This document shows, one piece after another, positions 47,750-59,728 of a stretch of 64,000 nt of DNA. The DNA comes from Smallanthus sonchifolius. Taxonomy: Eukaryota > Streptophyta > Magnoliopsida > Asterales > Asteraceae. The notes under the pieces are model-generated. The model ran no database searches, was not told the DNA's origin, and saw only the letters and a list, made by a program, of their open reading frames with translations. The translations under genes were made by a program, and so were the position numbers. The stretch spans positions 6,207,501 through 6,271,500 of the forward strand of contig CM042042.1 of NCBI GenBank assembly GCA_023525975.1, written 5' to 3'. Numbering within the stretch: the stretch's first letter is position 1; every line of letters starts with the position of its first letter.

Positions 47750-48608
47750 GAGTAAATTTTGTTTTTGGTCCTTGTGGTTTGGTCCGTTTAACCCTTTTAC
47801 TCCAAAAAAAATTATTTTAACATATCAGCCTTTGATGTTATATTTTTGTAATAATTTCAGTCCATTACACTAACTCTGTTAACATTTTTCTGTTAAGTAT
47901 ATTACTTTTTTTAAATAATTTTTTTAGTTTTTTTGTTCCGTAAAAATGTCTTTTTTGAACCTTTTTTAAAAACGTTTTTTAACTTTTCTAAAAATATTTT
48001 TTTTTTCATAAGAAACATTTTTTTAATTTTTTTATAAAAACGTTTTTAAGTTTTTTTCGTAAAATGTTTTTTTAACAATTTTAAAAACGTTTTTTTTTTT
48101 TACTTTTTTAAGTGAACTAGTTTTTAAAGTATTGAACTATTTTAAAAAATGTGTTTTAAAATAGTTAAAAAAACATTTTACAAAAAAGCTAAAAAACGTT
48201 TTTATAAAAAAACTAAAGATATGTTTTTAAAAACGTTTTTTGTGAAAAAATATAAAAATCATATTTTTAGAAAAGTTAAAAAACATTTTTAAAAAGTTTT
48301 AAAAAATAAATTTTTATGAAAAAAAAATGTTTTTAAAAAAGTAAAAAAAATGTTTTTAAAAAAGTAGAATTTTTTTTATAAAAAAGCCCAAAGGAAATTT
48401 TTATTTGACTGAAAGTTTTAAACTATTTCATTTAGAAATAAAATGACTAAAATATCCTATATTTAACAGAAAATGTTGACAGGGTTAGTGTCATGGACTG
48501 AAATGGTTATAAAAATACAAACTTAGGGGCTGATATGTTAAAAGATTCATTTTTGGGCTAAAAGGGTTAAACAAGCCAAATCACAGGGACCAAAAATGAA
48601 ATTTACTC
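47750..48608. mobile_element. Foldback Mutator-type MITE (859 bp) with 9-bp duplication
   Basis: Left arm starts GAGTAAATTTTGTTTTTGG; the right arm, inverted, starts GAGTAAATTTCATTTTTGG. The arms stay similar for about 150 bp (GTTTAACCCTTTTA, TTTTAACATATCAGCC, TTTCAGTCCAT, ACACTAAC). A perfect 9-bp duplication TAAAAACAA (47741-47749 and 48609-48617) flanks it, as for Mutator-like elements. The centre is poly-A/T with repeated AAAAACGTTTTT palindromes. No coding region. Confidence 0.92.
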
Positions 48609-48649
48609 TAAAAACAAAAAACGTATGTATTGAATTTGTTTGCTGGGAC

Positions 48650-48877
48650 TAGAGGTGAAAAAAAAACCGGTTTGATAAACCGAGCCGAAAACAGTATCGG
48701 GTTGGGTGAAACCGGTTTATAATCCTATAAGATGAAAACGGTTTAAACCGAACCGAATCGGTCAAAGCCTCATCAAGAACTTGTTTCAAAACGAACCGGT
48801 TTGGCCAAAACCGCTTTTGACTTTTGTTGAGTAAAACCAAACCGATTTATAGTTTGAAACCGATCTGTGCATCTCTA
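48650..48877. mobile_element. 228-bp hAT-type MITE remnant
   Basis: Starts TAGAGGTGAAAAAAAAACCG and ends CGATCTGTGCATCTCTA (inverted TAGAGATGCACAGATCG), with AAACCGGTTT-type words inside. Flanks GCTGGGAC (48642-48649) and GCCGGAAC (48878-48885) agree at 6 of 8 positions, a likely aged 8-bp duplication. It sits at the edge of the AFR-derived fragment. Confidence 0.7.
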
Positions 48878-48943
48878 GCCGGAACCCAAGCTCTATTCTT
48901 CTAGAATCTTCTTAATTTTTCGAGAAGAATGTTGTGATGAAAT
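48878..48943 (+). pseudogene. Fragment copied from exon 1 of the AFR/SAP30-like gene
   Basis: These ~66 bases align to 35200-35265, the first codons of the AFR-like gene. There is a ~24-base identical core (AGCTCTATTCTTCTAGAATC and four more bases) and further matches such as TTTCG-GAAGA and TGTGATGAA. Identity is roughly three quarters overall. The match stops before the conserved LSVLPRHTK segment. It cannot encode anything; it is a gene fragment next to a MITE. Confidence 0.75.
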
Positions 48944-49019
48944 TCAAGAGGGAGGATCCCTTAAACCGTTTTCCCAGTCAAGGGCTAAGATTTAAATGAG
49001 GAAAAAATTGGGTCGAAGA

Positions 49020-49245
49020 GTACCTTTAAAATAACCACTTTTGTTGATATTTTCCAAGTTTTTTCTTTTTTTTTTAATGGTCCATAACTTTTTACGACAT
49101 TATTTTTTTTAAATTACACCATAAAATCGAACATTTTTCTCTTTTTAATTTGAGTATAATACCAAACAATTTTTTTTTTAATTTGAGTATAATATTGCTA
49201 TATAAAAAATGACAATTTAAAAAAAATCGAAAACATGTGTTGTTT
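49020..49245. repeat. Fragment of the 27.6-kb inverted-repeat element family
   Basis: TTACACCATAAAATCGAACA, TTTAATTTGAGTATAATA and ATTGCTATATAAAAAATGA closely match the arms of the element at 27642-29754. There is a small internal duplication of TTTAATTTGAGTATAAT. Confidence 0.65.
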
Positions 49246-49257
49246 TATGTGAATACC

Positions 49258-49372
49258 TTCTGGCTCAACCTAGAACATTTTTATCCCAAACAAAACTTGA
49301 ACCCATGACCTCTAATTTAAAAAGTTATGAAGCTAGCACTCAACCAGAAGACTCGATACTAACTCATCTTAG
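49258..49372 (-). repeat. SINE-like tRNA-derived head
   Basis: On minus: A-box-like CTGGTTGAGTGCTAGC, then B-box-like GGGTTCAAGTTTTG. The spacing suits a tRNA-derived SINE head. No tail was found, so this may be a fragment. Confidence 0.45.
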
Positions 49373-51400
49373 TGCATATAAACTATTTTTTCAGACCCAA
49401 ACAATTTAATATTTTCGGCCTTTACTAACTGGGCTTAGTCAGGCTTTTAGCAATCTACCTCAAGTTTAACTAGCCCATCCGTATATTTATGCCGAGTATA
49501 TGACTTTTCACTTAAATAACAACTAAAGAATTATTTAACAAAATTAACCCGGTTTAAGTTTAAACTTTAAATTATACCTCATTGTTTTTTTAATTGTTTA
49601 ATATTCATCATTTAAACTTACACGCCCCTCTCTATATGTGTTTGTGAGAGAGATGAGACGAGGATACAACTAATGCTTAATTTTTTTTTCTCTCAATTTT
49701 TTAACGACAAATATATTATTAAAATATATATCAAGCAAGAAGTTAGAAAATACAAAGAATTACATATTAAGGAGGATCAAAGTTAATAAAATTAGAATTA
49801 CACGAGTTTGATCATTTTTAGTATGGTAGTTTCATCTTATTTTTCACCCAAAGGAATCCTTTTGATTTGATCTCTTTACGTATTATTGCTAGCGGATTGG
49901 TTGTTGAAAATTTTATGATTACAAGCTCGTCAAATACACCAACATGTGGTCAGGAAGATTGCTTGCAATACCTTTTGATTAATGTTGATATTAGACATTG
50001 TTTAGGGCACTCTAGCATTTCTTTGATTTATATATCTTACCTTGCTTATCCTTGTTACTTTCATATTTGTACATACATTTTTTACAATGACTAACCCCAT
50101 ACGCACACATAAACATAAACACGACCATATACCCTATTTAGAACCATATGTGGTGTCTTAACGAAGATACTCGTGTTTCATTTTAGGAGAAGCACTCCCT
50201 ATGCATGGATAGTCTCTGCATCTTAGCATGGAAGAACTACCTATAGCTTATGTGGACAAGTGTTTTTGAGTTAATCTTATGCACTAAAGGATCATTGTTA
50301 TACATAAATATGTGTATATATATGTGAGTGTTGATCAGTTCTTGTAACTATATAATGGAAAACAATAAAAAATAAAATACTTGTTAAGTTCACCGATGAT
50401 AGGGAAGACGGCATGATCTCTGATCTGGATCGGGTTCCAGTATAGGGTGTACGATTATGATGGTATTAGGTGAGTTCTTGAGAGCTCACGGTTTAGAGAG
50501 AGAGAGGGACGATTTAGTGGTGATGGAATAGATTAGTCGATTAGTCTATTGATCGCGTTGTCAAGGTCAATAAAAAACATTTATAAAATTCACTACTTAG
50601 CTACCTTAGACTGTAAACAGGAAAGTAGGGTTGTCGAATTCACAGGGAATTAGTGGATAGTTAGATTGCTTAGATTAGTAAATTGAAGTTCAAACACAGA
50701 TCAAATAAAGAATGCAACCTCCTCCAAACTTCAGGTTCTAGGTTTCACATAAAATTCAGTTATTCAATTGGACACCATATAGACAGAGTGTTGGAAAATC
50801 AGTTGAAACAGTAATTGAAGACAAATTCTTTGTCAGAAAACCTATGCAACTAGTTTCGTCACAAACCAGTATAATCCAATTACCCAATTTATAAATACCA
50901 AGTTACTCACTTTAGTCACCCAACTCTGCTACTAGGTTTTGTCATCAACTGAACACAGTTGTAAAGCAGAAAACTCAAAGCACAATAATAAACTCTTTAA
51001 TTCAACCAATACGTCAATCTATTAAGTTATTGTCAGAAACTAGATAGATCCAATCATATAAACAACTGAATAAAACACAAAACCTATACGAACCGTCTGT
51101 CTGAAGATAGCCACAAGAGGTTTAGCCGCGCATAATAAACATAAAATCAAATGTTGTCACCACAAGATTATCCATTCAAAATTACACAACTAAAATTATT
51201 ATTCTTCTGATTCAAACTAGATTAAAATAAAACACTTAAACCTTCCTCTTTCTTGTAATCGAGTCACGAGCAAAACAGCAAACAATTTAAGGTTTTTCTT
51301 CCTTCTGCGCTAGACAGCCGCCAGAGCCAAAGGCTCCTCTTGATGCGTCGCCTGTTTCAGCCCCCCATGCTTGCGTGACCTGCTTTTTTTATTCCCACAC
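49373..51400. other. Intergenic region without recognisable genes
   Basis: Includes an AT-rich part to about 50400 and a region (50500-51350) whose GTTGTCGAATTCACAGGG and following text feel like non-coding retroelement sequence. No LTR ends, domain or splice pattern could be supported. Confidence 0.35.
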
Positions 51401-51407
51401 TATGTTA

Positions 51408-51430
51408 GAATCTCGTGTATTACACGAGAT
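51408..51430. repeat. Near-perfect 23-bp palindrome (AATCTCGTGTA-T-TACACGAGATT)
   Basis: 11-bp arms around a single base. On minus it is followed by CTAAC, as in Helitron 3' ends (hairpin then CTRR). A related sequence is at 17631. It may mark the end of a Helitron-like element whose other end I did not find. Confidence 0.5.
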
Positions 51431-52182
51431 TGTATATTAAAAAAGATAAAACTTATAAATTTATAAATACGTCATAACTTGTCAGACTATTATGATAATT
51501 TTGAGATATATGAATTGGATATGTGTGTGTATATAACAAATTAGTAACTTCGTTTTTGACCCCTGTGGTTTGATCAAAATAACGGTTTTGGTCCATTAGT
51601 TTCAATTTGACCTTTTTGGCCCCTGTGGTTACCTAATTGTCTCAATTAGAACTATGCCATTAACACCGTTAGTTTTTTATGTTAAAAGTAAGGGTGTTTT
51701 CATATTTTTACTGATAAAGGACTAATTATGTTATTTTCTTAAAGTAATCCAGGGGCCATTTGTGTAAATTACTTAATACAAAAACCATCATCCCCTAAAT
51801 AAAACACCAGATCTTCATCTTCCCTCAACCACCCACTCCGGTGACGAGTTCTCCTGAGACAATAGCCACCGGTGACCTGCTCCTCCCCTGTCACCACCAA
51901 CCACCTCCTATGAGTGAGAGACTTGAGAAAACCCACCAAGCCGCCACCACCACCTCCGTCCACCACCAACACCGCAACCGTCCACCACCACCACCGCAGC
52001 AAAGATGTTTACCTCCCTTGAGATTGAAACATATTTGACAGGAACCCCATCTAGATTGAGAGAGAGCAGGAGAAGGGGAGCCGCCGCCACCACCTCCGGC
52101 GGGCTCCACGTACCGGTGACCTAATGATTATATAAATTTAGGGTTTTTTAGAAACTATTGCATATATATCTAATGAGCATAC
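51431..52182. other. Repeat-derived region with CCACCA-rich minisatellite
   Basis: 51550-51770 contains fragments of the GACCCCTGTGGTTTG family (compare 47.75 kb). 51890-52000 is dense in CCACCACC, so several overlapping open frames of low complexity arise on both strands. They are artefacts of the repeat. No gene is supported. Confidence 0.45.
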
Positions 52183-52450
52183 CTGAAGATTATTATATCT
52201 TGTGAAGTTCTTGGAGCAAACTGGACAAGAAAACTTATTTGGACGGGTAAGAATTTGACTAGGGTTTGGAATCCAGTACTTGTGAAGTCCTAGAAGCATT
52301 TGATCATCTCTGTTGAAACCCTTGTAGCTAGAACCATTAGGGCACCAATGAAACCCTTATAGCAATTCAACTCCATTGACACCCTTCTTTTTAGGGCAGC
52401 AAGGACACCCTAAAAGCTTTTGATCACCACTGATGATGCCCTTATGTTGA
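52183..52450 (-). pseudogene. Fragment of a WIP-type C2H2 zinc-finger gene (end of exon 1)
   Basis: On minus, 52287-52183 encodes KYWIPNPSQIL, FSCPVCSKNFTRYNNLQ (35 codons from LHKY), then a CAG/GTATGC donor. This is the conserved end of exon 1 in WIP/TRANSPARENT TESTA 1 proteins, which split their first zinc finger at this very codon. The next exon, expected to begin MHMWGHGSQYR, is absent from the ~750 bp downstream. Upstream the frame holds a TAA (ELL-stop-GFHWCP) and two related blocks (GATCAAAAGCTTTTAGG and GATCAAATGCTTCTAGG), suggesting duplication. It is a truncated gene fragment. Confidence 0.75.
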
Positions 52451-53689
52451 GGACAGTGAGGGAAGCTAGTAGTAGTTTTAAGCACAAAATGTTGCAATAA
52501 ACAAAATCAACATGTCTATGCTAGTAGTGGTGACGTAAAACGCAAGGCTTTGATTAAGGGTGATGATTTTGCAGGTGGCGATGGTTGTAGGTGGTGGTGG
52601 CGGGAGGGGGAGGGGTGGGGTGGGGGTGACAAGTTTAAGTAAATTACACACCTTGTCACTTCAATAATTTGGGTATATTACACACCTAGTCTCTTTTTTA
52701 TTATATATTCTTATTTAATATAATTAATATTCTTTTTTAATAATATAATTATTATTTAAAAAGATAGAGATGCATTTATTTATTAAAAGTGAGAGACGAA
52801 AAAATTAATATCATAAATCATGAGAAAGTAAAAATTAAGTTAACTATTTATTTATTACTATGTATAGATTCCATTGGCCCAAGTAGCAGCCCATTTCTAA
52901 TTCTAATTGTTATGGCCGATGGACACTCACATTGATTTAATTTGAAGCCCACGTGAGATTCCCTTGCAAATTGCAAATCCCTGTATTTTTCTTTTGGTTG
53001 TTGTACTCCAACTCACATGAATCATTAATCCAACACAATAACCTGTCAATTAATTAAACAAATGGATTAATTCAATTTAAACAAATGATTAGTGAATGAT
53101 AACCACTTAAAGAAATTTAATTTATTATATTTAGCTTAATTGTTTCGGTTTATCTCGCTTTCATCTAAAAACATATAAAATAGAAAACCGAATCAAAGTA
53201 AATTGTTTCACAAATAATTAGGGTTAAAAACATATGATTATACATAATTAGCACGGGTAAATTAACTGCTCATCATCTATTCCCTCTAGTAATCTCTCTA
53301 TTTGTATGTACACCCAAGGGGAAACCCATTAGTGGGCCATTAAGAGTAATTATGTCAATCAATTAATTACTAGCCATAGGTTATTAAATAAATAAGTAAT
53401 TATATTTAATCATTAATAATAAGATAAATGATTATAAAAGCCACATATTAAATCTCGTCTTACAGTGAGTTAATATGCAAAGGGCTCTTAATCTACCAAT
53501 GATACGAAGTCACCAGAACGTGACGTGTGGCTGGGTAATTACGTAACATATATAATAATAACACAACTTATGTTAATAATAACACTGCCTATATTTATAA
53601 TTACGCAAATACGCAACATACATGTATAATAATAACACAGCCTATGTTAATAATAACGCTATACACATAACAAATCAAATTTTTAAAGA
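52451..53689. other. AT-rich intergenic sequence
   Basis: A short GGTGGTGG/GGGGAGGGG run is at 52570-52630. The rest is AT-rich with ATAATAATAACAC repeats near 53550-53660. No gene seen. Confidence 0.35.
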
Positions 53690-53880
53690 AAATGTTGGTT
53701 TTTTAAAGTATAGGAGTAATATACTCAAGTTAAATAAAATGTGCAATTTTATGGTGTAATTTAAAAAAATGTCATAGAAAAAGTCATTTACGTTTATAAA
53801 AATTAAGGAAACTCGAAAATTAAGGGAATTTGAAATACTGTCATAGATTATTCCAATTTTACCACTCTAGACCTCTTTTA
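53690..53880. repeat. Second fragment of the 27.6-kb inverted-repeat family
   Basis: AATATACTCAAGTTAAATAA, TTTTATGGTGTAATTTAAAA and TTAAGG-AACT words match the element arms at 27.8 and 29.5 kb, in the opposite orientation to the copy at 49.0 kb. Confidence 0.55.
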
Positions 53881-55779
53881 TGCATGAAAATTGTTTCTTT
53901 CATGAGGATATTGTTTCGTACAATCTAAACCTTTGATTCACTTGATCAACCACAAATAATCCTCAGTCTTTGTAAGTTAAACTCCCTTTGTATTTAATCT
54001 TTTTTTTTCTTCTATGTATGTGTGTATGCATTCGTGCGAGTGTATATGTTGATCCGTAGGTATCAAATGGTATGAGGTACAAATAAAAGATAGGTCTAGC
54101 ATTTGAGGCTTGTCGTTAAGACGCTCCTAGACACATTAAAACTCACGTGTTACAGATTATACTTGTTGACCTTTCAAACAATCCATTTCAACAGAAAATA
54201 ATTTATTCTTTAACCGGTTTTCTTCCCATTTGATATATGAGAGACCAGGATTGATGAACACTCAATCTTATTCCTTTGTTGTACTCATTGTTGGAACTTG
54301 GAAGTGTCTAGCATACGAATGTGATGTAAAGGTAAGAAGAAGACAAACGTGATGAAACTTATGTTTGAAAAAGAATGCATAACAAAAGAACATACAAAAG
54401 CATGAAAGGGACCATTTGGTCATTATCTGTTAGGTTGGTAAAACACTAGAACTCGATAAACCATAATGAGAGTTACAAATAAATATTGGGTTGGTCAGGT
54501 TGGTTCAATTTTTTTTAGACCTAAAGCGAATTATAAAATCTTTTCATAAAAAGTACATTTTTTTCTTAGAATTATAACACATAGGAATATGATAATACAC
54601 ATTTTTTGTATACAATTTCTTAAAGTCACAAATATTAAAGTTGAATTAAGTTTTAGTAAAAAAACTCTCGTCGGACAATTTTATTGGAAACACCAAGTTA
54701 CAATAAAATCCATCTGTCGGAAAAACCCTCGTTGGACAATTTTTTATGAAGTCCGCCTCTAGCCAAATGCATACGTAGATCTCCAATTTCTTATATATAA
54801 AAGCATGTGTATAAATATATAATATAGTCGTTGATTTGTAAACTACTTCGTAATATCATAAAATATAATATCAATAACATGTCGTATAATTAGTACACAA
54901 GTAATAAGTAGGTAGTATCAATCATGGTGTTGAATTTCACTGTTTCATTAAAGATTTATTATATTGTTATGGAACATGGAACTTTGAATGAACCAAAAAA
55001 CCATCTTTTTCATTTATAACCTACAAAAAAAGGTAATAGCCGACAAGTTTACTTTACATGTTTGATAGTGGTGGTGGAAGACAAATCTTGAAGAAGAAGA
55101 TTGAAGTGGGTTTGGTTTTAGGTTTAGGTTTGGTAGGTCCCACATGTTGTGAGGGGTATTTTAGAAGATGAAGTGGGTGGGTGGTGGGATCCCCTCTTTT
55201 TTATTATTTTTTTTTTAAATATAAGGGGTATTTTAGACATTTTACAGCCATTTAACGGATAAACTTAACGGTCATCCATCTCAGGGGCCAAACGTGTTAC
55301 AATCGTGCAAACTATTGGGCCAAACATTTCATTATGCTCAAAGTGGCCTGCTAAACTTGGAAGATCACAATTGGAATGAAAGGAGAGGGCAACCAAACTC
55401 CAAGTTCAGACTACGCAAGGTGAGCATGCATCAATGAAGCCTACTCAAATTAACCAATTTAGTTAGCCCATAGTAGCATGAAAGCTCGGTAAGTCCATGT
55501 TGGCCAAAAGACTTGAACTTAGAACTTTAGTCCACCCTGATAATTGGGAAGAAAGAGTTCTTGTGGGTATTAAAGCTTAGTATTGAAATTTTAAAAGGTT
55601 TCCACTACATACATTTACACATCCTATAAGAAGCAGAAACATAATTATGATGTCAAAGATCATCTAAGAGCATCAATAATGTATAAATACATCTTATCTT
55701 GTCATTTTTTTCATTATTTTTAGAAAATATTATCTTATTATAAATAATAAAACACTACATGTAGTGTTAAAAGCATAGT
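53881..55779. other. Intergenic region with a dispersed repeat copy
   Basis: 54520-54680 matches 31270-31430 (GCGAATTATAAAATC, TAGAAT-ATAACA, ATATGAT-AT, ACATTTTTTGTATA), a repeat pair. 55200-55330 contains a fragment of the GGGGCCAAACGTGTTAC type repeat. No gene is supported. Confidence 0.4.
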
Positions 55780-56290
55780 TATCGAATTCGCTCAGAGAAA
55801 CTACCTTAGCACATATACCAACCGAAAAATCTTTTCTGAACCTGTTCTCTTTCTTTGTTGCACCCGATCGTCATGTCCGAAGAGCATACTCCGCAAGGTC
55901 GCCTGGCCCAGACTCCTGAGGATCCTGTGGAAAACTCGGATATGATTGGGTTAACACCTGAGGGCATCAAATCATGCCTTTATGGCACATGTGTCGGATC
56001 TTCTTGAACAAGTAAGTTCATCTTTATGTTCTGAAAATTGCATCAAACTGGTTTTAAGCTATAGAGATCACAACAAAACTCTTGTTGAGACAATTGAAAG
56101 CTTTGAAAAATCTAAATTTAGAAAAAAAGATGAATTTACAAAGAAAAGGTGGAAAACCCTCAAAAGGAAATTTCTAGCCTTAAACATGAGAACTAATTTT
56201 GAAACTCAGACTGATGACCTTTTAAAAAACTCATCTGTTCTTTATAATACATGCAATACTTTTTTGTTGTTTAACATTAAAATAAAATAA
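55780..56290 (+). mobile_element. Possible copia-type gag fragment
   Basis: From 55875 a frame reads MSEEHTPQGRLAQTPEDPVE and soon stops. A second frame at 55982 (102 aa) reads MAHVSDLLEQVSSSLCSENC then KLVLSYRDHNKTLVETIESF, which recalls the linker of copia polyproteins in this kind of genome. The frames do not connect cleanly and there is no zinc knuckle. Assignment is tentative. Confidence 0.35.
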
Positions 56291-56699
56291 GTTTTGGACT
56301 AAAATTGTTTATAAATTATTACCTAGCCAAATTACAATACCTTAATAAAACTAAAACCAAATGCAAATCTATTTATATATCAACATTAGTTGAGTAAACT
56401 ATATCATGTTATCTTTAATCAACAAGATTGTTCCTTTTATGGCAAATGAAAAACATAAAGTATTATGAGTTGGTCCGCCGGTCAAATGAACTGCTGGTGT
56501 TGTCAGTCTGGTTATCAGCTAATGGATCTGATTATAGTGACATGTTGATTTTAAACGAACATTTAGATCGATGAATTGCTACGTGTTTGATTATAATTAG
56601 GTTTTGAAAGCAATGGTACTATTATTCAAAAACGAAAAAGAATCACTTTAAATTTAGTTGTTTTAAACAAATCAATCATTGAATTATCTTACCCGTCCC

Positions 56700-59580
56700 C
56701 GTCTCTGTCATAAATTGCATACATTACATTCGTGTTAGACTTAATTATGGTTAATTAAGGTCATTTCATAAGTAGCAAAGCCCATTCATAACATTTCACG
56801 CATCGGTAATTCGGTAAATTACCGGGTCACACGCAGTATAACCGGCACACGAGAAACTTGGTGATAATTAATATTTACGTTTTTAATAAATATTTCGAGG
56901 TGTTACAAAACTATTTTAGAACTTAGATATATGTGTGGTTTATTTATACCAACCGACTACTTTAACGCGCATCTTTACCGTTCCGCCGATATACCTTATT
57001 CTAACGCGCTATTCCGCATATTAAATTTCTAAATATATGTTTACATGTTAGTAAACCACTAATTATATAATGTATTATTTTATTGAGCTCGGTTTATTAA
57101 AAACTCTAAATTATATCGCGTTCGATTTATACCCGCTACTACCCGAATAGCTGTTTAAACTATATAATTCCATATTTATACAAGTTGTGAACTCGCCATC
57201 TCCCTCCCATTTCTCTTTTGTAATGATCGAAATATACACATACACATGGATTGTGTGTGTGTTTAGCTTTTATCTTGTATATAAAAAGCTCCATGGTAAT
57301 GATAAACCCTTTTACACACACATTTTCCAACATGAGTCTCTAGTCCCATCCACAACACTTTTCCTTTCTTTTTGGCCAACATGACTACACAAACACACAA
57401 CCTTTGCCGATACATGGACTTACCAATTCTGTGATAAATCACTCTTTTGCATCCATGCACATCACATAACCATTAACTCATTCAAACCAAGTCTTATCCA
57501 CTTTTCTTTTCCCCTATGTTGACCGAGATTTAAACCTCACACACAAGTTCCAATACCACAATTTTGCTTCAAGGGATTTAGACATTATATACCCATTACC
57601 TCATGAGTTAATTACACAAACTTTTTACGAATTCAAACACTCTCTCTCCCTCTTGATTACGGCTCTAAGCCCTCACCACCCACATCCATTTTCCTACTCT
57701 AGTTAAGCTATCAAGGGTGTTCAAGATTCTTTTTTAGTGAAGATCAAGTGCTCAAGTGGTGATTCCAAACAACCTACTCCAAAACTTCCTTCTTCCTTGC
57801 TTGTTTCTAGTGAGAAATCTCCTACCCATCTATATTTTTGTTCTTGTTTTATTCTTTCTTTACATATAAGCGGTATGTACCAACTTTCACCCACAAAATC
57901 CATTTTTATTAAACATGGAGTCTCTATAAAATGACTACATTCATATATTTGTGTAAAAATATTAACAATAACTTTATGGTTCATGAACTAAGATAAATAT
58001 ATGAGTAGTTTCTTGGTTAAGTTATGCAAAAATTATGAAAGTTAAATTATTACTAGTTGTTAGGAAACTTAAAAGGTTATGACTAGTTATTATGTTAATT
58101 TCTTTTGTTAAATGGGTTACATGATTATTATTATGATTTTGGAAATATATAAATATTAGGAACTAAGTTTGTATAAAGATGAACAAAAACCTAGTCTTCA
58201 CTTTATTGTAAAAACTTATTATTTCTAAAAGTATACGTAAATGTTAATAGTTAAAGACTAGATTTTGAAATATATATATAATTTTATGAGTATAAATATA
58301 TATATATATACACACTTTGGTCGTAAAACGAAAAACGACCTTATTTTAAGAGTGATAATTCTCAAATGTATATTTCGTAGAAACGATATAGATATTATTT
58401 TTACCTAAAGTCATGACGTATTTCGAAAACATTATTTTGAATAAATATATATAATATATTTATTTACCGTTCGCATTGAGTTACGACTCATGTCGAGTCA
58501 AACTATATTTTAAAGCGCGAAACCTAAGATGACACCAAATCACTTATAGTCATGGACACACTTGATCGAAATCATAACTTATATTTATTTTATGTGAATA
58601 TATATTTTTGATAACAAATACATATCACCAACGGGTTGTCGAGTCAAACGGAATTTCATAACGAAATTAAGTTGGGTGAAACTGTTACATGACCAATTTG
58701 CATGTAGAATCATTACCAAGACCTTAAGGTGTCTTATATATTCTAGGGCACGCGTAGGTTGGCTTACTCTTGAACTTTTGCTACTAGCACGTATTCGGTA
58801 CTCACGCATCAGGTGAGTTTCACGGCCCCATTTTACTTATTTTCCTTTTGGGGGAGATTACATGCATACTTACTGTTTTCATTGGACACAATTTCACCTA
58901 CATGATTTCACATATTACATAAGCGGTTTCATATCGTATTAAGTCCTCTCAAACTGGACCGTTAGTTTCGTTTCTAAGCGAGGTAATCATGGATAGATCT
59001 ATTTGGGTTTGACAACCCCCACCCGCGTTAGTCGCGCTAACTTTGACCGGAGGTCAAAACGGGTGCATCATTGACCTAATCACCCCATGCATACGATAGG
59101 CATGGTAGAGGCATTACATTACATTACTGTTACAGTCTAGCTTCGGTTTCGGTGTGCTTATGGTAATATTGTAGTATTGTCTGTACAGCAATCAAATCAT
59201 TGAAAGTTTTGTGGTCCATTACAACGATTTACTTTTACATTTAAACCTGTGAACTCACCAACATTATTGTTGACTCGTTTAAGCATGTTTTCTCAGGTCG
59301 TTAAGCTTGCACGGGATTAGGGTGCACATCATGCATGAAGTCTTTTGATGTTCCCATGACAATGAACATTTGCTTGTCTTTTGCTTGGCGTTGTATTTTC
59401 AAAACAATTTATTTTCCTTCCGCATTACTTTCCGCATTAACTCTGTAAAACAATGTTATATTTTGGAACGATTTGGAATGCATGATTTTCAAAACCATAT
59501 AGAGGTCGTTCTATGTAATCAGTGACGATGATCCATGACCGTCGCGCCCCGCGGGAAACCGCCGTGGTTGGGGTGTGACA
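56700..59580 (+). mobile_element. 5' LTR of the Ty3/gypsy element at the right edge (start approximate)
   Basis: The end is fixed: GTTGGGGTGTGACA at 59567-59580, directly followed by the primer-binding site. The start is not. Comparison with the 2949-bp solo LTR at 19869 predicts 56.6-56.9 kb; TGTTAGACTTAATT (56733) and TGTTACAAAACTAT (56893) are candidate starts. The 3' LTR lies outside the window. Shared blocks with the solo LTR run from about 58800 to 59350. Confidence 0.75.
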
Positions 59581-59583
59581 GAT

Positions 59584-59596
59584 TGGTATCAGAGAC
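59584..59596 (+). other. Primer-binding site (initiator tRNA-Met type)
   Basis: TGGTATCAGAGAC begins three bases after the LTR end. The standard plant sequence is TGGTATCAGAGC; this copy has an extra or changed base at the end. It primes minus-strand synthesis in LTR retrotransposons. Confidence 0.85.
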
Positions 59597-59728
59597 ATTG
59601 GTTATAGCGAACTAAGTTGCATTTAGTGGGCTTAGACTATAACCGTAGTCTCATAACATTTACATTACCGCATACACACACTGCATACTTATGTTACATA
59701 GTATTTCGAATATTGCCTTGTCACAGAT

